Shown here piece after piece: positions 31,822-42,826 of a stretch of 64,000 nucleotides of DNA; the stretch's first letter is position 1, and each line of letters opens with the position of its first letter. The notes below the pieces were generated by a model, which saw nothing but the letters and a program-made list of their open reading frames with translations, made no database searches and was not told where the DNA came from. The stretch comes from Knufia peltigerae (lineage: Eukaryota > Ascomycota > Eurotiomycetes > Chaetothyriales > Trichomeriaceae), in NCBI GenBank assembly GCA_030247855.1, contig JAPDRN010000004.1, forward strand, positions 682,001 through 746,000, in the 5' to 3' direction. Made by a program: the position numbers and the translations under genes.

Positions 31822-34508
31822 ATGGATATTGTGAGTGCTTCTCTCTCAGCAGATTCGAAGTTGTACGAGGACGATCGAGTCTAACGGCGCGCGACCTGCA
31901 GCTCACGCGCCTGATCGCAGGCTCCGGCACGTCACCGACCAAACAAAGAACCAACACACCTGCTGAGCGTCTTGCTACATGCAAAAGCATCTGCAATGCA
32001 CTTACTGTAGGCCTGCGGAAGATCTATCCATGTTCCAGCTGACCGTCCTAGCAAACCTGGCGAGGTGGTGCCGTTGAGCGCGAGGAGGATGCGGCATTGA
32101 CCAACACTACGAAACTTCTTCAACGTCTCGAAAACATCCTCCACGATGAATCCCGACGAGCTGCTCCGCATTCCTGTCTGCGTTATGTCGCATCGAGCCA
32201 AAGCTACATCATCATCACGAAACTGGCCGTGTCCTCTCGAAACACCGATATCATCAAAGTTTCCGCCCAGCTGTTCCACATCCTAATCAACGGTGAGGCC
32301 GAGGGTTTACTGGATAGCAAATTGTTCACTCGGTCTCTACTGGACCTCGTTTGCTATGCTACAATAGGAGGGCAAGTCATTGTCGAAGAGCGTCTGGAAA
32401 CAGACTTGGTTGAACTACTTTTCGAGATTGCCACAAAGATCAGGTTGGAACCAGACATCCTTCCAGCTTGGTTCTATCCGGATCGAGAGAATACACGTGG
32501 CCGAAATGGCATTGACGAAACTAGGAGAAGTCAATTCCCGTTGTTTTTTGTGCTGGTGCAGTACGTTCACCACGACGGCCCAGTGGGCGACTTCGCAAGG
32601 ACGGCACTGCTCTACCTGACCGAAACTGCCTCTAGATTCAAACCCCTGGAGACATGGATGATCGAAAGCGATCTGGCACCACAAATGGCTAGTGGTCTCG
32701 GTGCTCTGTATAGCAGGTTGAGCAGACAGTCAACATCATTAGCTGGTCGGTCTTCGAAGCTCGCCATCGTCACTTTGTCCGACTATCCAGAGACAGTGGA
32801 TTCGTTGGCGGAATTGCCACGGGATTCTCAGCAAGCCATCAAAGCCTTTTTCTCATATCTGGCATTCTGGCAAGACACACTGAATCACTGCAAATCACTC
32901 GAGGTCAGCGATACCTTGTTAGATCACTTCCAAGTGCTTTTCGTGCAACAGCTCCTCTATCCCTCGCTGTTAGAGTCATCCGATGTTGAAGGCGGCTCAA
33001 CAGCTGCAGTCATTGCCCATTTATCTCGCATGCTTCTGGCAGTAGATCACTACCAGCTCATTGATCGAATGTTGGGCTACCTCCTCGCATCCCCAAATAC
33101 CCCGAGAGTTTCCAGGGACAAATCTCATCGACGACAACGGATGTCTGTCAGTCGCAGTAAATCCATCGAACAGTTGAAGGCACTTTCTGAAATCGCCGAT
33201 AGCCCTTCTCCGAATCTATTCAACCTGCTGGATCTGCTGGTGATGAGCCTGAAGTCTAGTCACTCGGAAACAGTCAACGCTTGTCTGAAGTTATTGTCAG
33301 TTATTATTGGCAAACATCACTGCCACGTACCAAGAATTCTCTTTAGAACTGAGGCCGCCTCTACTCAACCAACACGAAGAAGTGTAGACGCACTGAACAA
33401 CTACCTACAAAAATTGTTTGATTATTCTGGGGCGATCGCGAAAGATGAGTTAGACAAGGAACTAGACCAATCCTACCAGAACGCCTTGCTGGATGGCCAG
33501 GTTCTGCTCGAGCAGCATAGTTGCTTCGTCACACCCCCAGCAGACGCTGACTTGGTCAACGGGCACAGTATGACTATTGCACCCGAATGCAAACTATTCG
33601 AGGCTCTCACACAGCTCTTGCGCAACTTCTTTGCAAATGATTCTGTCACGAACTTATACCTCACTGAAGCCTTGGTGGCCCTGACTGCTTGCGAATATAT
33701 GGACCTCAACAACTGGTTATTACCCGGAAAGCAGGGTCGGCTAGAGGAAAATTCTGAGTACAATATCACGTTCATCCTGAGCGAGCTTGCGGACCAAGTC
33801 AGGCAGTGGAAATCGCAGTTCCCTCAATGGGACGAGCTGATATCTATTCGACGACACGAATTATCAGAAGACACACCAGATCGACCACCAAATCCAAGAA
33901 CCTTCTCAGGCCCGTCCGCTGAATCCGTGAGCAGACCAAGAAGCATCTCGCCGTCCAAACCTATATCCAAGCCGCCGTCGAGGCCGACTACTCCTAGAGG
34001 CAGACAAATCCCGACCACCGAGTTTGGCTCCATAGACAGTAAGATTTCAAGGTCTGACAGCCATCGAACAATTCTCACCGAACGTGCTTTGGGCCGGTCA
34101 CCTCTTCGCCAAGCACTGCGAACGGATGAAACAGATGGCGTAACGGCAGCCCCTGAAGCGGGCCGGTCCATAACGCCCTCCACTACATCGCTGCTGAGAA
34201 CTCAAATCGACATCTACAACACGAAGACCCCTACTGAAGCCACAGCATCTCTACCGGTTCATGCAGGCAAGAAGCAGGATCCTGAGACTGAAGCCCTGTC
34301 ATTGCGCCCATACCTAGCTCGAGGTCAAGATTCGGGCACCGCCACCCCAATCAGTCGAGATGGCACGGAACCTCGGAACCAAGCCAGCCTGAACCATATA
34401 TTGACGAATGCTGTAATTCTACAGGAATTCATCCTTGAGATCGCCGCGATAGTACAATTGCGCGCGACGTTCTTTGACGAAGTTTCCTTCGTAGGCAAAA
34501 GGGGTTGA
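31822..34508 (+). CDS. fhipA: FHIP-type (FTS-Hook-interacting protein, RAI16-like) subunit, 856 aa, three exons
   Basis: Exons 31822-31830 (only ATG GAT ATT), 31902-32006 and 32052-34508. The 9-nt first exon is followed by a perfect GTGAGT donor and a CTAAC branch site; joining gives MDILTRLIAGSGTSPTKQR, matching the MD-hydrophobic-xRLI start of fungal homologues. Exon 2 joins exon 3 as NALTQTWRGGAV, again as in the family. The conserved part runs from the N-terminus to about residue 640: SCLRYVASSQ, then FFVLVQYVHHDGPVGDFARTALLYL, SKLAIVTLSDYPET and the VNACLKLLSVIIGKHH stretch. The C-terminal ~200 residues are Ser/Pro/Arg-rich and disordered. FHIP joins FTS and Hook, and the complex links early endosomes to dynein for movement along hyphae. 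Confidence 0.88.
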
Positions 34509-34569
34509 ATACTGCCGATGGCCGTACATATGAACGATGAGAATTACATTCCCATCGTATGCTCAAATC
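34509..34569. other. 61-base convergent gap, FHIP / adenine deaminase
   Basis: Only 61 bases separate two facing stop codons, so the 3' UTRs very likely overlap. Confidence 0.7.
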
Positions 34570-35772
34570 TCAAGCACCGTTGACCATGGCTTGGCTCTGT
34601 ATCATCTTAGCTTCGTAGTCGTCCAAAAGCGCGAGGAAATGGTTCCTTCGCCAGGACGAAATCCATGAAATGCCAAATGCATTCCGTTGCAGCTGAATAA
34701 GTTCTTTACGTGTCACATCCGATTCCCGTGCCAATTTCTCGACGTTTTCATTGACATAAGCGCGGAAGTAGGCCGGATCGTCAGAATTGATCGTGACCTT
34801 GACACCGCGGCGGAGAAGAGTGAGGATTTCGCGGCCCTTGAAATCCGAAGTCACAACGGAATTGGACACTGGACAGCAAGTCAATCCGATGTTCTTGGAT
34901 ATGATGGTTTCGATCAGCGACTCATCCTCGACAATGTTGGTCCCATGATCGATACGGTCAACTTGAATTTCGTTGATACATTGACGGATGTGAGTAATGG
35001 AATTTGCTTGGTCAATGTCACACTATTATTTGTATGTCCAGATTGTCAGTAACTTGACGGGCACGAGGCAGTCGCTGGAGGGCCAGGGGCAGCAGCAATG
35101 ATCTAGGTAAAAGAGCAGCAAAACACTCACATGAGCAGTCAGGAGGAAGCCTTCTTTACTGGCTCTTTGAAAAACGGCGGCAAACTTGGACGGTGGATTA
35201 TCCCGCTCGTCCGAGTCGAGGCCCACGCCGATGAGTGCATCTTTGTAGGGCAAGGCTTCCATCAGAGTCGCCATGGCGTATTCGGCGGACTGGTCGCGGA
35301 GGAAGCAAAGGATCAGGCTAGCCGATATCCCCAGTGTACGCTGCGCCATCAACAAGCCCAAACGGTAGCCCCGGATGACGGTCGGGAACGGCACACCTCG
35401 GGACGTGTGCGCCTGGGGGTCGAAGAAGAGTTCGACGTGCTTGACGTTTTGCGCGTGGGCACGCGTCAGGTAGTCCACGGCCAGGTCGCGGAAATCATGC
35501 TCGGTCTGGAGGACGCTGAGGTTCGGGTAGTAGACGGCCAAGAACGACGTCAAGTCGTGAAAGGTGTATCCCGTCTGAGATGGGTCGAGGGACGACAGGG
35601 ATGGTGGGAGGGGGAGGTTGTTCCGCTCGGCGAGTTGGCGGGCCAGGCCTGGTGTGAGGCAGCCTTCCAGGTGGACGTGGAGCTCGCACTTGGGCATTCC
35701 GTGGATGAATGTTTTGATGTCGATGTCACTGTCGCCATCTTGTATCTGCGGGGCAGCAGAGTCCGACGACAT
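34570..35772 (-). CDS. aah1: adenine deaminase (Aah1 type), 364 aa, two exons
   Basis: Exons 35772-35131 and 35022-34570; the 108-nt intron (GTGAGT..ATAG) joins LLTAH to CDIDQANS, giving the AHCD family motif. The frame is open upstream to 35832; I start at MSSDSAAPQ as the likelier beginning. The zinc-binding HVHLEGC motif is near residue 30. The deaminase core continues with FFDPQAHTSRGV, HCD, IDHGTNIVED and INSDDPAYF; the second aspartate pair in the last motif belongs to the metal and catalytic site. The SDDPAYF form separates adenine deaminase from mammalian-type adenosine deaminase, which usually has NTDDP. It converts adenine to hypoxanthine in purine salvage. A few residues of the catalytic block are conserved at normal spacing, so the gene should be active. 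Confidence 0.88.
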
Positions 35773-36594
35773 ATTGTCGATTGCGGTATTTTGTCTCATT
35801 CTTCTCGGATCTTGAGCCCGCAATTGCCCCAATATTTGATGGTCACAAAGGGTTTAAAATGGACCAATGCTGCCTGAGGCGTGACTCGACGAGCTGAAAT
35901 GAGGGCCCAGTTCGCGTATTCAGATGCTTCACCTACTGCCTTCGCACACAATGTGTCCGGCCTTGATGCTGATGACCTCTCTTCCGCCGGATAGCTGAGA
36001 ATGCGGTTTCAGGATTTCTAATAATATGCTACACAACCTAAACACATTGACGACTGCTGAGGTACCTAGAGATGCTGACAAGATGAGGCAAAAAGTACGT
36101 GATAAGATGTTTTAGAGCACGGGAAGGGTGTGTACGAAAGACCCAATGATGCTGTGATAACGGCTTCTTAGATGATAAGCGGAGGATCACGTGGGTAAGT
36201 TGACAGCGAGGCTATGGAGGAGAAATAAACAAATCAGCGACCAGATGTCCCGTGTGTGTCTGTATGTGCCAAAAACAGCCGTGATTATCGGATTGCCCAG
36301 GTAGGGAAATGGATGACTTGGATGGGTTCACGACGTGTCGGATCTCGGCTGCTTGATGGACTCTTACAGCTCACGTTGTGCATCAATGGCGGGAGATGAT
36401 GTGATGTGGCAGAATGTTGACAGCAGGCAAACCGGGATCTGTTTCTCGAGGGTGCGAGTACGACTACTTGTTATGTACCTAGAGGTAGGGATGGATGTAC
36501 GGGGAAGTGCTCCGTATGGCAAGATACGGTATAATTCAGGGGAAGGACAAGCCACTGCAGAACCAGGGGAGTCGTCGTTGTAGTCGTACTGATA

Positions 36595-36662
36595 TACGGA
36601 GTATGGAGTACCCTAGCCCTGTAGGTGCAGGGGGAGGCAGGTCAGGTACTCCGTACTCCGTA
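36595..36662. repeat. TACTCCGTA 9-mer cluster, copies 4-6
   Basis: TACGGAGTA at 36595-36603; TACTCCGTA at 36647-36655 and again at 36654-36662, the last two sharing two bases. Confidence 0.65.
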
Positions 36663-37290
36663 ACAACTTTACAAGTGTCCAAGTAATTTAGGGACAGCCT
36701 GATCAGCACCGTTCGCGGGTTTATAGGCTGCCCGGGAGGCGGATGCTCAGGCCTAGAGGGGCACGAGAGGCGCCTCTGACTTGCTCGTGCCCGGCGATTC
36801 AAATAAGCGTGACCGGCTAGGCCAGAAAGGAGACGCTGAAACAGACCAAGATCCTCTCCATCCTTCGCCATCCCAATCACCCACTGCAAGCCATTCCCGA
36901 CCCTGCGAACCTGTTCCTCACCACCCAAAAGCCACTCGCGCGCAAGGAGGAACTGCACCCCGTATCCCAGTTGAATATTCTTCCTGCAGACGGTTGTAGG
37001 ATTTCTTTTTCCAATCTTCGTGCCAATTCACTGGCAAAAGTCATCGAATCATTGTTGTCGACTTGGCCGTGAGTCGTTTCTTCCCCCCCGTCCGTGGCAC
37101 CAGCCTCTCTCTCTCTTCCAAGCGTCATCTACGCACAGACACCCTCCTTCCTCTCCAACAGTCGGACGGCCAGGCATCGCGCTTCAGCTCGTCGCGTCGG
37201 GCACTTTGACACAGCGTGCGCATCGGCCATCTTCTACAACCTCCCGAATTTTCTTTACCAGGGCCCATTGGCATTCGCACACACACCGTG

Positions 37291-37306
37291 CTCTCTCTCT
37301 CTCTCT
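37291..37306. repeat. CT dinucleotide tract in Tea1 leader
   Basis: Uninterrupted (CT)8 about 210 bases before the Tea1 start. Pyrimidine tracts of this kind are usual in fungal core promoters. Confidence 0.6.
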
Positions 37307-37512
37307 TCATTTTCTCACCACCGAGCCTGTCACGACGATACCATGAAATGTGCTTGATGCGGGCTCACCGTTAGCCTGAAACGAGCCCTGCGACTCCCCG
37401 ATAGTCTTACTCGAAGAGCAGCAACTCGACATTGCCGCATGAAAGAGTCGCCCTGCGCGCCGCGGACACACAGCTTACTTCTCGCCGTCGAGACACGAGG
37501 AAGTTATCGACC

Positions 37513-40500
37513 ATGGCGTTTCTGTTCAAATCGAAAAAGAGTGCGCCGCCTTCGGGTCTTCCTCCCGCAAGTCGCAAGATCCATACCTCCGATGGAACTT
37601 CTGCTTCGACGGTAGAGAATGGTGGACTCGAAAGAGCTGGAGAACGACAAACACAATCACCAACCCCGGCAAGTGCTGGTCCTAATGGCTCGATGAATTC
37701 GATGAACGCGAGTCTAGCAGGCGGACCATCATATCCACGGCGAGAGAGATCGGAATCAGAGTCCGGAGTATGGTTTACCCTTCTACATTCGACTGAAGCA
37801 TCGCTAACCGTAATACGCAGACGCGCCCATCCACCGCTGCTGGTGGTCAGATCACCCAAGTCCCAAATGCTGCTCTATATCCCTGGTCGCAGCGACGACT
37901 GAACTTCACCACCCCACAATCGAATCCTTTTCCTCGCTATGGTGCCGCCGTCAATGCGGTCGCTTCCAAGGATGGCGATATATACATCATGGGCGGCTTG
38001 ATCAACGGCTCAATGGTCAGAGGTGATCTTTGGATGCTCGAATCTGGAGGTGGAAATCTCGCCTGCTACCCCATCGCAACAGTCTCCGAAGGCCCCGGCC
38101 CCCGTGTAGGACATGCTGCTCTTCTTGTTGGCAATGCTTTTATTGTATTTGGTGGTGACACCAAAATGGACGACTCTGATGTGCTTGATGATACCTTATA
38201 TTTGCTTAATACCTGTAAGTCGCCAGTCGTTCCCAGAGGAGTGTCCATTTTTTCTAATCTTTGGAAGCCTCCCGACAATGGTCCCGCGCATCACCACCTG
38301 GACCCCGACCATCAGGACGATATGGCCATACGCTCAATATCCTGGGTTCTAAAATCTACATCTTCGGAGGCCAAGTCGAAGGATACTTTTTCAATGACCT
38401 GATAGCTTTCGATCTGAATGCCTTGCAGAACCCGTCTAATCAGTGGGAGTTCTTGATTCAAAATTCGGGCGACTCGCCTCCCGCTAACGGCAAGGTGCCG
38501 CCTCCGAGGACGAATCATACTGTTGTGAGCTACAACGACCAGCTATACCTGTAAGTTTGTGGATATTGAAGTTGATAGACATACTAATCCACCTTAGTTT
38601 CGGCGGAACCAATGGAACGCAGTGGTTTAACGATGTTTGGACCTATAGTCCTACCACGAATTCCTGGAAACAAGAAGATTGCATAGGCTATATTCCAGCA
38701 CCTCGAGAAGGTCATTCTGCAGCACTCGTTGGCGACGTCATGTATATTTTCGGCGGCCGAACCGAGGAAGGCACCGATCTGGGTGATCTCGCAGCATTCC
38801 GCATCAGCTCGAAGAGATGGTATACTTTCCAGAACATGGGTCCTTCACCTTCGCCAAGGTCTGGCCACAGCATGACCGCGTACCGGGACAAGATAATTGT
38901 GCTGGCCGGCGAGCCCAGTTCTGCACCGCGGAACGCCGAGGAGTTAAGCATGGTCTACATTCTGGACACGGCTAAAATCAGGTACCCTAATGATGCACCT
39001 GCTGATATGAAAGGCCCAGTGAGTCCGACTCGACGCCCGAGCACGAGTACGGAGGTTAGAAGCACCGCACCACCAATTCGATCGACATCGCGTGAAGGTC
39101 AGAGAGCTCCGAGCGCTGCTCGGGAGCAGTTCACAGGTGGGCCTGTTCAAAGGCCTGATCCTCAACAGCAAGCCTCGAGACTTCCGCGGGCTTCCATAGC
39201 TCAAGGCTCTGCTGGTCCTCCGCCTCAAGGGCAGGCTCCGGGACCTCGCCTTAATGGGACTCAGTCGCCTGCCAGTGCACCAAAGAGCAGATACAATGGT
39301 CCACCGGTCGAGACAAGAGGTCCTTCCGCAGGGCCAGATTCTGTTCGCAACATTCCTACCGAGACCATGGCACAGGCTCCAGCTATCAGAGAAGTACAAA
39401 AGGAGAACATCAGACCGAGCCGAGAGAACAGTCCGAGCACTCACGGTCGGAGGACCCCGATCCAGAGAACTGAGAGCAAAGCCAAGGCCATGGAAGCTGG
39501 TGAGGCTGCACCCTTGGTCAGCAACGGCGTCGCAAGGCAACGATCATTGCGCTCACAGCGAGCTCAAAGCTCGATCGACAGTACTGAAGACGGTCTCCTT
39601 GGCCGTTCATCTTCTGGCCGCCATCACGGCGAAGGTGACGCTCGAAGTCTGCGAAGTATAGTCGACGAACCAAAGTCACCCAAGTTGAATCCTCATCAAG
39701 AAGCTTTGTTGAAAGAATTGGAATCTGTCAAGAAGACCAATGCTTGGTATGCCTCAGAATTGGCATTGGCACGGAAGCAAGGTTTCAACGCAACAATGAC
39801 CTCGAGTCCAACATTTGATGATCGTGCGGTCAGCCAAGTTGCGGATGATGATCGACCACTCATGGAAGCGTTTGTGAACATGCGAACAGAAATGATCAAG
39901 ATGCAGGAAGCTATGGAGGCACAAGCCTCCTCAATGGCCAAACGTGTCGCTGAGGTGGAGCATCAACGCGATGCTGCCGTGACCGAAGCCGCATATGCTC
40001 GTGCCAAACTTGCTGCTCACGGTGGAAGCCAGCGAAGTACGCCTCAACCGGACGCGTCGCATGAGCCAGACGACCAGGAGCGCTTCACAGACTTGAGCAG
40101 ACGACTTGCTCTGGCTCTGGCCGCACAGTCCGAGCACAAAATCAAACTCGATTCCCTTTCCAACGATCTTACGTCCGAAAGGCGGGCTCGAGAGCTTGCA
40201 GAGGAATCCATGGATGCCTTGCAAGCTCGATATGAAGAGCTTAGCAAGAGTCGAAATCCTGCCGAACTCGAAGGCCTCCGAGCAGAACTACACGAAACAC
40301 AGAGTCTTGCACGTGCTGAATCTGGACGGCGAGCTGAACTCGAAGATGAACTGCGTAATATCAAAGTCGAGCACGAAACTCTGACCAAATCACATGAGGA
40401 CACTTCGTCACGGCTTTCGAGTCACCTCGCCTCAATGGCCGCCTTGGAAGCAGCTGTGGCAGCTTCTACAGGCAAAGCAAATTTGTATGAACGCCAGATT

Positions 40501-42048
40501 GAGGAAGAACGTCAGCACCGAGAACTTTCCGAGCGTAAATTGTCTCAACTCAAAGCCGAGCATGAGGAGAGAGTTACCGAGCTCGAGAATACATCCAAGC
40601 GCTTGCGAGACGCTGAGGAACTCGCCGAAACTCACGCTAAAGAGGCTTCAACGCATCGAGAAGCTCTACTCGCTGGTCTAGCCAGGCTTTCCTCGACTGA
40701 TGCTTCGTCAAAGCATGACGCAGTGTCGGAACAAAAGTTGGCAGCATTGAGAGCCAGTGCAGAGCAAGCATCGACATTGGCTAAACGTAACCAGGAAGCG
40801 GCTGACAAGGCTGCACAAAAGCTGCGTAACGCAGAAGAAAGGATTGCAGGGCTGGAAGCATATCAAGAACAGTCCAACCGCGAAGCTCTCCAGATCCGTC
40901 GACAACTACAAGCTGCGCTCCGCGATGCACAGAACCATCAGTCCGAACTCCGTGAGTTGCGATCGAATTTGGAAATCAGCCAAAGGGATGCCAGCGCCTT
41001 GGCTGTTCAGCATAGCGCACTTAAGGATCTCCTGGGCGAACGGGGCATGAATGGATCCACAATGAGAGGATCGCCGATCTTTGACCATTCTCCAAGCTCT
41101 CGATTCGGTACTCCAGAGCAGAATCGTCTCAGAGAGCTAGATCAACAGCTACAGGCAAGCATCAAGGCGCACGAGGATACCAAACATCAATTCGAAACTC
41201 GAATGCAAGAAGCCGATAGTACCTACAAGGAGAAACTCGAGCAACTCGAGAACGACTATCAATCCGCAGTTCACTATGTTAAAGGCACAGAAAAGATGTT
41301 GAAGAAGATGAAGGAGGAGCTCACCAAGTACAAGTCCCAAAATTCGCAGCTGACCACAGAGTTGGAGAGCGCTAGAAGCGCCAGTGCCATGTCTAATACG
41401 AACGTGGACACCTCATCTTGGGATAGTGAGCGACAACAGTTGCAATCTGCGATTGATCAGATGAAGACGCAGACCGGGCAACAAATCAGCCTATTAGAAG
41501 GTAACATCGAGACTCTTCGATCCGAACTCGCATCTGTCCAGGCCGATCGGGACAAGCAGAAGAGAAGCTACGAGGAATTGTCACAATCTTCGCAGCGATT
41601 CGGCAAAGAACTTGAACAGCTGAAGACAGAGAACTCGATGCTCGAGAAGAGAGCAGAAGAGGCCGAGGACAGAGTTACTATGCTCCTCGATCAGGTCGGC
41701 CAATCTGTGGGCAACTACAGACGGCAGTCGCAACTGCAGCCACTTCCCAATGGGATCATTGGTCATAGCCGTGACGAGAGCCATTCAACCTTGACGGATG
41801 TGTCCGTCAACGAAGACCTTGGAAGGGATGAACGAGGTTCAGTTGCTTTGGACAATCTGGCTTCGGAACTAGAAACCCTGCGAACTCAGTGGGAAAGCAC
41901 GAGTCGAAACAACTATCGAATCAGCACACAGTTTGATTCGGAGCGAACACCCACGGGCCAAGGCATCGAGCTCAGCGACAATCTGGCCAACTGGAGGAGG
42001 CGACTGGAGGAGGAAGAGAAAGGAGCCAGTCAAACCACGGTGGCTTGA
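37513..42048 (+). CDS. teaA: Tea1-type cell-polarity protein, kelch repeats plus long coiled coil, 1460 aa, four exons
   Basis: Exons 37513-37767, 37821-38214, 38268-38550 and 38598-42048; introns of 47-53 nt with GTATGG/GTAAGT donors and CTAAC-like branch sites. After a disordered basic N-terminus (about 1-85), kelch blades are visible as repeated glycine pairs: IYIMGGLING, FIVFGGDTKM, IYIFGGQVEG, LYLFGGTNGT, MYIFGGRTEE and IIVLAGEPSS (about 120-400). A Ser/Pro/Arg-rich linker (about 410-630) precedes an almost continuous coiled coil (about 690-1330) rich in Glu, Gln, Arg and Lys. Tea1/TeaA rides on growing microtubule plus ends and is left at the cell tip, where it marks the site of polar growth through Tea4/formin partners. 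The C-terminal NWRRRLEEEEKGA stretch is also typical. Confidence 0.9.
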
Positions 42049-42319
42049 GGAATTCCATCATTGAGACCCACGACACACTATGCTTCTGTTCAAATACACT
42101 CAAGTTCTTTTAGTTTAGCATTGATTGGAGTTGTTGAAATCATACCGTGCAGGATGACATTGATGAAATGGTTGAAGAGCTGCTCCACGGCTTTCTGTGG
42201 CTCCATGTACGTTATTTATTTTTAATGGAGGATCGTATCTTTTACGGTGGTACGGATATGGAGGCCGGGGATGGTTGCAAAATGTAATATCAATACCATG
42301 GACAAAACACCATTATCCG

Positions 42320-42328
42320 TACGGAGTA
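42320..42328. repeat. TACGGAGTA intergenic 9-mer, copy 7
   Basis: Exact copy, between Tea1 and Kog1. Confidence 0.6.
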
Positions 42329-42435
42329 AAGAATGCGTGCGTTGAACATATTGTGACAATTGACAGACCGAAGAGGCTGGCGACGAGGCTGGCTGTCCAT
42401 AATTGTTAGCAAGCGTCTAAGGTTATTATACAGAG

Positions 42436-42444
42436 TACGGAGTA
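42436..42444. repeat. TACGGAGTA intergenic 9-mer, copy 8
   Basis: Exact copy, 108 bases after copy 7 and in the same orientation. Confidence 0.6.
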
Positions 42445-42826
42445 TTAGGCTTCAAATTAGGTGGCCCTAGAAGCCACTAAAGTTGACTTAGACTAGCAGC
42501 CTCGTGATTCCCCGCATCCACCAAAAATTAAGGCTGATGAAGCAGCTTGGGGGTTTTGGAATCCGCCTCAGAAGAACCAAAACGACACTCTCAGGATCTA
42601 TTTCATGGTCACAACGAGCTTATCCTGTCACCGATAGTGACGAGACTCTTACAAAATCGTCAATTTACCTCTGTAGCAGCAACGAAACATCATCATCATT
42701 CCTCTTTCTCTTTCAGGCAATGTGCGCGGATGATGTCGACGAGACAGCCTTCCTGCGCCCTTTCTCAGAACTGATGTCTTGTAGGCGTACGAAATCCTGA
42801 CGAGACATTCATCTGAGGAGCCCACC

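Larger units (their letters stand above)
35773..37512. promoter_or_regulatory. long divergent intergenic region, adenine deaminase / Tea1
   Basis: At 1.74 kb this is the longest gap in the window. It contains three TACTCCGTA/TACGGAGTA copies at 36595-36662, an AGGTACCT palindrome near 36061, and CT-rich sequence with a (CT)8-type run at 37291-37306 just before Tea1. Short ORFs of 60-140 codons on both strands have no protein character. Confidence 0.5.
42049..42826. other. intergenic, Tea1 to Kog1
   Basis: 778 bases with two motif copies (42320 and 42436). Nothing coding is supported. Confidence 0.5.

Noticed and set aside
8737..36068. AGGTACCT palindrome near 8737, 21902 and 36061
   Set aside because: Three copies of an 8-mer in 64 kb is close to the one expected, so it is not a clear signal.
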